Shown here one piece after another: positions 47,001-59,000 of a stretch of 64,000 bases of DNA. The notes below the pieces were generated by a model. It saw nothing but the letters and a program-made list of their open reading frames with translations, was not told the DNA's origin and ran no database searches. The number at the start of each line of letters is the position of its first letter. Positions within the stretch are counted from its first letter, which is position 1. This stretch comes from Serripes groenlandicus (Eukaryota; Mollusca; Bivalvia; Cardiida; Cardiidae): assembly GCA_031761405.1 (NCBI GenBank), contig JASEVX010000008.1, forward strand, positions 45,622,507 to 45,686,506, given 5' to 3'. The translations under genes were made by a program, and so were the position numbers.

Positions 47001-50000
47001 GGCGAGGGACTCATGTGCACATACCTCGACATTTCTTGTAAGCACTACTCCTCCTAAACGGCTCAATGGATTTGGTTCAAACTTTACATCAAGGTTACAC
47101 ATCATATGTAGAAATGCATGAAGATTCTTCTAAGGGGAGATAATTCAACTTAGAGGTTACCTGCGGCGAGGGACTCATGTGCACATACCTCCACATTTCT
47201 TGTAAGCACTACTCCTCCTAAACGGCTGAATGGATTTGGTTCAAACTTTACATCAAGGTTATACATCATATGTAGATATGCATGAAGGAAGACCATACGC
47301 CTCGGATTCTTCCAAGGGGAGATAACTCAACTTAGAGGTTACCTGCGAGGGACTCCTGTGCACATACCTCCACATTTCTTGTAAGCACTACTCCTCCTAA
47401 ACGGCTCAATGGATTTGGTTCAAACTTTACATGAAGGTTACACATCATATGTAGATATGCATGAAGGAAGATCATATGCCTCAGATTCTGCCAAGGGAAG
47501 ATAACTCAACTTAGGGGTTACCTGCGAGGGACTCCTGTGCACATACCTCCACATTTCTTGTAAGCACTACTCCTCCTAAACGGCTCAATGGATTTGGTTC
47601 AAACTTTACATGAAGGTTACACATCATATGTAGATATGCATAAATGGAAGATCATACGCCTCAGATTCTTCCAAGGGGAGATAATTCAACTTAGAAACTT
47701 TACCATTGTATCCGATGCTTTGGGAGGGGAGCGGGGGGTATTCTTCAGTGAGCTTTGCTCACAGTATTTCTAGTTTTGTACTATAAAAGCAGCTTTCGTC
47801 TGATTTAAGTCACAAATAATGACAGTTGTAGTTTTTTGTTTTTCTAGAAGGGATAGATTCGATGACCCAAGATTTCCCTCCTCGACGCCAGCCTTTGATG
47901 ATAGAAATAGATATGGAAGAAATGAGAGAGAAGGGTTTAGACCACCAGACAGGGATCCAAGAGATCCGCGAGAAATAAGAGATGCCAGAGATCCGAGGGA
48001 CCAAGGGGACAGGAGGGAACCAGACCGTAGAGAGCCTGTGCCTTTTGAGAGATACGGTTCTGGAAGGGGCGACTCCAGATTTCCAGATGGTAATTTTATC
48101 ACACGCAGTTTCATATATCTTTTTTAATTTTAGCTCGTCTTTTTTTCGGAGAGAAAAAAGTCGGGCTTTTGTTATACCCTTGGCATCATTGTCGTCTGCG
48201 TTGTCACAAAACTTTAACCTCCCCTCATAACTCAAAAACAGTTAAACATTTACAAATATAACTTGGTACACTGTAACACATGTTCCTAGGAACAATACGC
48301 ATGTCAATACCAAGTTACGTAACTCTGGCTTTAATAATTATTCAGTAAAGCAGAAGAGCATGGGCGTTTGCTCGCGTCGCTCTTGTGTTTTTTAGTTTTA
48401 AACCAATTAACATTACTTAAGTTAAATCATGGCACCAGAATACTTATTTATGAAAAACACAAAACACTTTACTTGTATGTGTATTTATGCTACCTATTTA
48501 CGAAAAACCTCATAAAAATTCTCAATATATTGATATATATATATATATATATATGCCAAATGACTGATGTAATCGTTTGAAATATGGTATCTCATTCTAT
48601 GACATGCACATTACGCGAACCTCAGTATCGTGCCTCGAATGATTTTAGGGAGATTTGTTTATTTACGTAATCAGCGTTGCAAATCACTTTATATAATATA
48701 TGTCTAGACAATGTTTTTGCCTGTATATATACGTGCTCATATGTTTTAATCTCTTTAATTTTTACAGCTGTAAGACCTAACCAAAGACCACCCTACGATT
48801 ATAGAGACTCTAACTGGGACCGTGGTGGGAGGGGTGTACCTAGAGGGGGCCCTGGATGGTCTCGCGGAGGCCCAGGAGATAGTAAGTAACCATGTAAAAT
48901 AAAAGTTGTTGTTAGTTGTCGACATCGACGAGCTATGACAAGTTTACATCTCTGCAAGATTACCTGCAATGAACTTGAAATCCGTCTGTACTTTTGAAAA
49001 AGTGTGCACATCTAAAAGCAAGATTGATATTGTTGTACCGGAGCCCTGCAGCATATTTATTGCTATTAGATCACATAGTGAGTGTTATCAAATGTTGTCA
49101 AGAATACTCCAAGTTTGGTTTTTGTAGAGCATGACTGAAACAAAGTGTTGATCCATCTGCATCTCATAATGAGCAATTTCTCCTTTTGCCACGATGTTTT
49201 AAACTCAATTAAAAAAATCATACTTTCATTTGTAGAGGTCTTCCATATATTTGCTGAAATGTTTTGAAAGTCGTCTGCTGCAGATTTGATGTATGTGGGT
49301 TAAGGTCAAAATGCATTTCTCTCTATAAAGATTTTAATGTGGCAAAGCTAAGAGCACTTTCAATCGAAATTTCATAACACCATTTAATAGGTAAATTCCA
49401 TTTAGAACTGTTTGAAGGACCCAACTCTTAGCAATATTTGAGAAAAACAATAATTATTCCAATGAACATTTTTATGCCCCGGCATACGAGGTATGAGGGG
49501 CATATAGTTTTCCGGTCTGTTAGTCCCTCCGTCCGTTCGTCCGTCCCGCTCAGGTTAAAGTTTTTGGTCAAGTTAGATTTTAGTGAACCTGATGTCCTAT
49601 CATTATGAAACTTCACACAAATGACAATCAACATATCATTGTTTAAAAAATTGTATCAATTTGAGGTTGGACCAACTGTTCATCCGTCTGTTCGTCTGTC
49701 TGTTCGTCCATTCCATTCTCAGGTTAAAGTTTTTGGTCAAGTTAGATTTTAGTGAACCTGATGTCCTATCATTATGAAACTTCACACAAATGACAATCAA
49801 CATATCATTGTTTAAAAAATTGTATCAATTTGAGGTTGGACCAACTGTTCGTCCGTCCGTTTTAAAATATAGTTAACAACTGGGGCATCCGTGTTCCATG
49901 GACACATTTTCTTGTTTCCTTTATCTCACTAGACTTTCTAGTACTATCTTAACCCATTTCCACATACAACAAATCTGCAGCAGATGACTTGGAAATCATT

Positions 50001-53000
50001 AAGTCAAAAATATGGAAACTATTAATATAGGAACAATTATTGATTAATGTTTTAACAAATTGTCTGCTGCAGATGCTTCAGAAAACGTCTGTATGTGTGA
50101 AAGCATCAAAATAAAAAGTCCTTTCGGGCTTTCTATTTTAGAGAAATTCAATCCATAAAAATAAATACTGGTTTTGTAAAGAAGCTGTTGCAAAGACTGG
50201 CCATTCCAGACCCGTTTCTAGAATTTTGAGAACAAAGTTTGATAGATTCCTCGCTATTTTAAGGAGGCGGTCGTTTTCAAGACCGAAGCAGGCGTGGAGA
50301 TTGGGAAGGTGGACAAAGAAGGACGGACGAGTTTTACGTTCCGGAGAGACGGGACTGGGCCGACAGACCGGATCGCAGGGCGGAAGGGGATCGTAGAGAC
50401 GAAAGACGAGATGTCTCGAGAGAAGATAACAGGTGAATATATAACCCTTTCCCGAATACGGATGCTTTGTGAGGCCTTCACAGCAGAAGACTTTTGAAAA
50501 CATTGTGGCAAAAGAAGGAATTGCTCATAATCGGCAATTTCTCCTTTTGTCACAATTTTATCAACTCTGTTCAATAATTATTCTTTCATTTATGGAAATT
50601 TTCCGTAATTTTTACCTTGATGATTTCAAAGTCTTCTACTGCAGATTTGATGTATGTGAGCAAAGGATAGAATTGAAATTCATTCAAAGTTTCTATGCTG
50701 GAATTCACAAACCGATCTTAATGTAATATTCTAATTTCATTTATGAGCCATTCAAGTGTTAATAAAAATTACTTAAAATTCCAATATAAAGCAAAAGATA
50801 ATCTGATTTATGTCATATAACTTTCAATAATGTTAAAATCCCATTCCGGTGTTGGATTTTTCTGAGGTGATTTTAAATGTCCCCCACTCAACTAAAGGTC
50901 AAGTACTAGTCCTTTCCAAGAAAAATGTTAGGTGCCACGCATGTATTGGTGATATATGCTAAGCATGTTAAAGAACCAAGGAGTCTTTTCAGAAAGAGCT
51001 AGGGTATCACACCCAGACTTCCTTGTTTTTAATTCTGTCACCTAAATTTGTCTGCGTCTGTCAGATGCTTGTAAATTATACAGTTTACACTATTAAATGG
51101 GCCTATAGAAGCTAAAAAGCAGCATTAAGCTGATCATCAAATCAATTGGTCTCTATAATTACATAACAATACATTACATGAAAATGGTAGACGTCAAACC
51201 TCTTCTGTATGAGGGAAAGGTTTTATTTCCACATCCCACTTGCTAATTGTCCATATAACGAAGCTTTCACCTTTTTACAGAGACAGGGATGCATCAAGGG
51301 ATGATAGACGTCCACGAACTGATGAAAAGCCAGAAGAAAAGTTAGACAATTTACTCTTATGTGTTTCTCTAATAGCAATTCTTTATCTCTGTCTATCTCT
51401 GTGATAGCTTGATGCTTGATGAAAAACAGCCGAGCCCCTGTAGCTCAGTTGGTAGCATCACGGGCTGTCAATCCAGGGGTTGTGAGTTTGAATCCCGGCT
51501 CGGCCAACTTTCTTTCCGACGATTGACAAAAGGAAAGAAGATAGATGCTTTTATGTCTTTTGGCATGTCATGTATAGTCTTGAAAATTATATTATGGAGT
51601 AAATTTCATTACCAGGCTGCATGTTAATGCCAAGTTTAGGTTGAATGAATTTGCACCGGTTAAATTCTTTTTATCTGAAAACATTCTGTTTGAGAGCCTT
51701 TGTGTTATTTAACCCTTTACCACATATAATAAATCTGCAGAAGACCTTTGAAAACTTAAATCCAAAAACTCTATATAAATGAAATTATAATTAATGAATA
51801 GGGTAGTAAACATTGTGGCAAAAAGAGAAATAGCTCATGATGAGCAATTTCATCTTTTGCCACAGTGTTTATGAAAGTTGTCTGCTGTAGATGAACCACA
51901 AGTTGTGTATATGTGGGAAAGAGTTAATGATATTTGTGTTGCGCTTTCGAGTGAAGCCTTGAGATTTGGACGTATTCTTGATTCTCAACAGGAGAGACGA
52001 CCGCGAAAAAAAGGATGAAGTCGTCAAAGACGATGGGAGAACTGACAAAAAAGATCCAGAACCCTCAGAGTCTGACAAAAAAGAATCTAGAAAAACTGAC
52101 ACTACCGATGATAGAAAGAAAGACAGGAGGGAGGATGATAGGAAAGACAGGGGGCGGGACAGATCGAGGGATAAAGAGAGAGATAAAGATAAGGAAAGGA
52201 CAGATACAAAAAGCAAGGATGCAGAAAGTGAGAGCAAAAAGGACGAATCTACAGATCGGGACAGAGATAGATCAAGGTAGTTAAATAATTTTATTTTATT
52301 TTAATAATCTTTCATTGGGCCTAAACAGCCCATTTGGACACTATATTACATAATTGATTAAATAAATTTATAACAATGAACAACATGACAACTAACTTAA
52401 AATTCTTTTAAGAATCTTCTATTGGGCCTTAACCCTTTACCTTATACGACAATTCTGCGGCAGACGACTTTGAACATAATTTGTCAAAAAATAGGTTATC
52501 CATTCAATTCTTTTGTCACTATGTTTTCAAAAAGCTGTCTGCTGCAGAGGCGTCAAAAGCGTCTATATGAGGGAAATGGTTAACAGTCCATTTTGACACT
52601 ATATTACAGAATTGATTAAATAAAAAACAATGAACATGTGGACCAACTTGAAATTCTTTTAATAATCTTCTATTGGGCCTTAACCCTTTCCCTCATACGA
52701 CAATTCTGCAGCAGACGACTTTGAATATATTTTGTCAAATAATAGAAAATCTCTATAATTTAATGGATAACCTATGACTTAAAGTGGGAAACATTGTGGC
52801 AAAAAGAGAAATTGCTCGTTTTGAGCAATTTCCTCTTTTGTCACTATGTTTTCAAAAAGCTGTCTGCTGCAGAGGCGTCAGAAAGCGTTTATATGAGGGA
52901 AAGGGTTAATGTGATGACAAGACCCTACACTTATTATACCCCCCGGCAAACAAAGTTTGGGGGGGTATATAGGAATCACCCTGTCTGTCCGTCCGTCTGT

Positions 53001-53009
53001 CCGTCTGTC

Positions 53010-53040
<31 letters not shown>

Positions 53041-56000
53041 ATGTCCACATTTCTTGTAAGCACTACTCCTCCTAAACGGCTCAATGGATTTGGTTCAAAC
53101 TTTACATGAAGGTTACACATCATATGTAGATATGCATGAAGGAAGATCACACGCCTCGGACTCTTCCAAGGGGAGATAATTTAACTTAGAGGTTATCTGC
53201 GAGGGACTCCTGTGCACATACCTCCACATTTCTTGTAAGCACTACTCCTCCTAAACGGCTCAATGGATTTGGTTCAAACTTTACATGAAGGTTACACATC
53301 ATATGTAGATATGCATGAAGGAAGATCATATGCCTCGGATTCTTCCAAGGGCAGATAATTCAACTTAGAGGTTACCTGCGAGGGACTCCTGTGCACATAC
53401 CTCCACATTTCTTGTAAGCACTACTCCTCCTAAACGGCTCAATGGATTTGGGTCAAACTTTACATGAAGGTTACACATCATATGTAGATATGCATAAAGG
53501 AAGATCATATGCCTCGGATTCTTCCAAGGGCAGATAATTCAACTTAGAGGTTACCTGCGAGGGACTCCTGTGCACATACCTCCACATTTCTTGTAAGCAC
53601 TACTCCTCCTAAACGTCTCAATGGATTTGGTTCAAACTTTACATGAAGGTTACACATCATATGTAGATATGCATGAAGGAAGATCATACGCCTCGGATTC
53701 TTCCAAGGGCAGATAATTTAACTTAGAGGTTACCTGCGAGGGACTCCTGTGCACATACCTCCACATTTCTTGTAAGCACTACTCCTCCTAAACGGCTCAA
53801 TGGATTTGGTTCAAACTTTACATGAAGGTTACACATCATATGTAGATATGCATGAAGGAAGATCATACGCCTCGGATTCTTCCAAGGGCAGATAATTCAA
53901 CTTAGAGGTTACCTGCGAGGGACTCCTGTGCACATACCTCCACATCTCTTGTAAGCACTACTCCTCCTAAATGGCTCAATGGATTTGGGTCAAACTTTAC
54001 ATGAAGGTTACACATCATATGTAGATATGCATGAAGGAAGATCATATGTATCGGATTCTTCCAAGGGCAGATAATTCAACTTAGAGGTTACCTGCGAGGG
54101 ACTCCTGTGCACATACCTCCACATTTCTTGTAAGCACTACTCCTCCTAAACGGCTCAATGGATTTGGTTCAAACTTTACATGAAGGTTACACATCATATG
54201 TAGATATGCATGAAGGAAGATCATACGCCTCGGATTCTTCCAAGGGCAGATAATTCAACTTAGAGGTTGCCTGCGAGGGACTCCTGTGCACATACCTCTA
54301 CATTTCTTGTAAGCACTACTGAGTCAAACTGTATATGAAGGCTACACATTATATGTAGATATGCATGAAGGAAGATTTTTCTCCTCAGATTCTTCCAAGG
54401 GAAGATAAGCAAAGTAGAAACTTTACCAATGTATCCGATGCTTTGGGAGGGGAGCGGGGGGTATTCTTTAGTGAGCTTTGCTCACAGTATTTCTAGTTTT
54501 TTCTTGGAACAGCCGTCAGATATTTTGCAAAGCATAACAGTTAAACTGTAATGGTAGATATACAAATCAAAGGAAGTGAATCTTGAAATTTAATATTCTA
54601 ACTTGTAAAAATTGAATTTTAGAAAAAGGAGAGCGTCAAAAGAAGGATCCAGATCTCCGTCTGTTAAGAAACCTCGTGATAATTCCCCAGCGTTGTCTAG
54701 TCATAGTAAAAAGTCTGCTCGGGATGTTGAGAAAGAAGGAGACAAAGATAAAGATAAAGATAAAGATGCTGATAAAGATAAAGATGAAAAGGTAGGAATA
54801 CTTTTGTAGTCCAGTCCGGGTGACATTTGGGTATCATTTTGACCGCCTCGGTGATGTGTGCGGAAGGATGCATTTTCGATCCCTGGCCACGTCATACCAA
54901 AGACTTTTTAAATGGTTGTTCTCAGGGTTGCAGGGTAAGCATTACAACTGACTGGCTAGTGTCAGGATAAATGGACCAGTAGTACTGGTAACTTACCCAG
55001 CAAACGCCGTGATATAACTGGAACAATTATTGAAAGCAGCATAAAATACCAATGAATCAATGAATCAATTAGGTATCAATTCTATGTTTTCTATCTGTTT
55101 ATCTGTGACTTATTTGCAATTGGTTTTATATATTAGAATTTTGCAGGTGATATGACATTGTGTATTTCTAGAAACATTTTTTACATTTATAGATTGATTT
55201 GTCTTTGATTGAACTGCTCCTCAGTCAATATTTTGAACATTTTCCTGCTCAGACTCTTGAGGTAGAGTGCGGGAGGTCGTGTTTTTTTTTTTTTTTTTCC
55301 ACGACTGGATCATACCAAATACTTTTAAAGTGGTGGTAATGGCTGCCCTCCTTGGCGCTTAGAGTTGGGCGATATAAGCATAACAAATTATACTGGCATG
55401 TGTCGGGATAATGGACCAGTAGTACTGGTAACCTACCCAAAAGACACTGTGATATAACTTTTAAAATTGTTGAAAGCGGCGTAAAACATTAAACAATCAA
55501 TCAATCAATCGGACTCTTGACGTCATATTTTAACATAGTTTTCCTGGTTCTTTACAAACAAAAATGTACATATGTTAAATGATAAAGTCCTTTAAGCAAA
55601 CTACTTCAACTTGTAGTTCAACTTCTTAAAATTTGGTTTCAATCGACATTTTATAAGATAGTAAAACAGTTATTTCGTTGTTAATTGGCAACAGTTCAGA
55701 TGGAATCCCCACCAGTTCTTGACAACAGTTTGTACAGTAACTGAAATAACCATGAACTAACTATATTGTATATTATGTATACTGTAAATTATTTACCCCA
55801 TCACATGTTATTTTGTTAAACATTTTACAAACATTTATGCAAATACATATGATCCATTCAATGAAAAAAACAACTACAAGGCAGCTTTTGGGAACAATGC
55901 AGAGACCCTGATCAGCCTCTGCATCTGCAGTCTGATAAAAATCTCCACTCTTCACATGTTATTTACATAGGTTTGTGAGAAGCTTCTTTCAATTTGTGTA

Positions 56001-59000
56001 GGTTCTAATAAGAAGGAGCAGATGTATAGGCTAATTTGGAACCTATAGAGGTCCAGATAAGAAAGAGTAAACAGCTCTTTTCCCTACAATATCTCTTATT
56101 ACCAAAGCAAACCCTATGATGTGGGTACTCAAGAGAATTGTCTCATTGAGACGATTCTTTTAAGTACCCACAATATAGGGTTAGATGGTCAAATAAGGAT
56201 TTTAGAACATACAAAACGCCCCTTATCTAGAGCCCTGAACCTACATTGTTCAGAAATGTCAACTTGTACCTTTTGCCATTATACACTGACAAATATGTCA
56301 TAATATAATTCATCTTTTCTTCATATTTTGAATCAATTTATCAACCATTACAGGGTAGTGTTGCGGGTAGTGAGAAATCAAAACGAGGTAGTGACAGATC
56401 TAGACATACAAACAAAAGTAGAGGAAGAGATGAGGAAAGGGGCTCCAGAAAGGTATGTGTCTTTACAGGAACTAGTTACAATATTTTCATTGATCACAAT
56501 GTTTTCGACTCTTATTTGAAAATTGTTTTGCTATTCTATTTATTTCTTCAGACTGGTGTAGCCTTTCTTGGTAAAGTGACACATAGGGATCACTTTTCCA
56601 TCATCTGTCTGTCAATCTGTCCGTCATACTCAATCTTGTAAATTGAGTGAAATTAGTTTTGTGACATTTATAATACTTGTATTAGAGCTATGTCTAATAT
56701 ATGAATTAACCATTTCGCCCATACCACAAATCTGCAGCAGACGACTTTGAAAGCATCTAGACAAAAATATGGAAAATCACTATAAATGAAAGTATAACAG
56801 TTGAATACAGTAGAAAACATTGTGGAAAAAGGGGAAATTGCTCATTATGAAAGTTGTCTGCTGCAGAGGCATGAGAAAGCATTTGCATGAGGGAAAGGGT
56901 TAATAAAAATAAAAGGGTAAGAGTGACTTACTTTAAGCACTGTTCTAGTGATGTGTATTTTATTGTTTAACAGTTCCCACCCCCACCCCATTAAAAAGCC
57001 TTCATCATGTTTAATAAAAAGAACTTTCCCCATTTTACAGGATGAGAAAGATGCAGAAAAAAAGAGATCGCGGTCAAGATCAAAGTCAAGGGATGGTTCA
57101 GAAACGGGGGATAGCAAGAGAAGAAAGTTGGATAGTAGTCCATATACGGAGGGTAGGTTCTGCGATGGTTTACCTGGGCCTCTTTTGCAGCAGACGACTT
57201 TGAACATATTTTGTGATACCTTTGGTGTTGTTGTCACTAAATTTTAACCTTACCTCATAACTAAAAAAAACAGTTAAATAAATTCTAATGAAACTTGGTA
57301 CACATGTTCATGGAAACAATGCACATGTCTATACCAAGTCACATAACTCTGGCTTTAATAACTATTCAGTTATGTCCCTTTTTGGACTTAGAAATTTATA
57401 CAAAAGGTTTAACCTTGCCCATTTTAACTTTTTCAAATGGAACTTTATCAACACATTTTCCTAGGCACAATACTCATGTCTATACCAAGTCACATTACTC
57501 TGGTTTAATAATTATTCAGTAATGCTCCCTTTTCAACTTAAAAAAAATCAGACGAGTTTTGGCATTTTCGAAAGTTGTCTGCAGCAGACGGGAAAAAAAA
57601 GTTAACATGTTAATAGGTTAAATAAAAGGCATTGCTGACAAAATTTTGTCTTAAGTATCCTAGGGACTTCAATGGAGGTGTTCTTGTAAAGAATCCACTT
57701 TTAAGAGCAAAAGACACAGTTTCACATTCTGGGCAATTTATGAATCTGTTGTGAATTTTTTAGAGACATCAGCAGAGTGGCGAAAAATTATAACATCTTT
57801 ATAGCAGAGTGAAAATAGTTTATGTATCATTTAAAAAAACATTTAGGAAAGGAGAAACTGCTCAGCCTTAACACTTTCTTAATTCACATGTTCTATTTTG
57901 TATATCACTTGAAATATGATTTCTATTTATAGATATTGAATTGTTATGACCTTTGTTTGTTTCAGGTGAAGGTCAGCTGGCTGGTTATGTAATAAAAGAT
58001 ACAGTAGGCTCAGACAAAGAAGGTCTGTTTAATTTTCTCCATTTCCTGAAATATTTGCTCAAGTGTTATTTTACAGACGTGTTTTTTGGGGACGGGGGGA
58101 AAGTTGATCTAGTAGTGAAATAGTGAAAGCTTGTGTTTGGTATTGATTAAGAGCTCTAAATAGGTGCAAATTTCATGTTCTTAACCCTTTCCCTCATACG
58201 ACAATTCTGCAGCAGACGGCTTTAAACATATTTTGTCAAAAAGTAGAAAATCTCTTTAATTGAATGGAAAACCTATGACTAAAAGTGTAAAACATTGTGG
58301 CAAAAGGAGAAATTGCTTGTTTTGAGCAATTTCTTCTTTTGTCACTATGTTTTCAAAAAGCCGTCTGCTGCAGAGGCGTCGGAAAGCATCTATATGAGGA
58401 AAAGGGTTAAACAGTTATTCTATATCCAAATGTCAAAATTCACTGTGACAAGGGGTCATTCGTCTTCTACCAATGGGCTAATGGTCTATGTGGAAAAGCA
58501 GCCAGTTGCTTGGAAAGTCTGATGTGTGGTATATGAAACCCATGAGTAGGTGAATTGGTCACCGTGATATGACTGAACAATTGTTGAAAACGGCGTAAAA
58601 CACCTATCAATCAAGATACATACTAAAAAGAATTGTCTCACAAAGTAGATTCTCTTGAGGGCCATTACTAGGGGATACGGGTGTTGACATCTAGACATCT
58701 TTCATTTTTTTTTTTTTTTGTGAAATCTGTAGGCCCTTTTGTGATCATAATTGAAAACATATGCAAACAAATGAGCAGCACTCTACAAAAAACAACCATT
58801 AAGCATCCACACAGTCTCACTGTCCGATCTGGTTTTGTGCTGATTGCAAATTAGTCAATAAAGGTTTCAAGACACTTCTATAACACAGTTTTCATTTGGA
58901 CCATTTAACGTGTATACATAGGCAGTTTTCCACTTAGTTAGGCATATAATTTCATTGAGGTTGGTTTGCGGAGAGTGTTTCTCAAATTGTTCACATTGTG

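Noticed and set aside
50294..50497. Alternative frame in exon 15
   Set aside because: The third frame gives the Arg/Asp/Glu-rich sequence expected of ZC3H13 and matches splice phases on both sides; the other frames do not.
51433..51505. tRNA gene
   Set aside because: Box A and box B are present but the acceptor stem does not pair, and the same head occurs in SINE copies. Same reasoning for 29810 and 41963.
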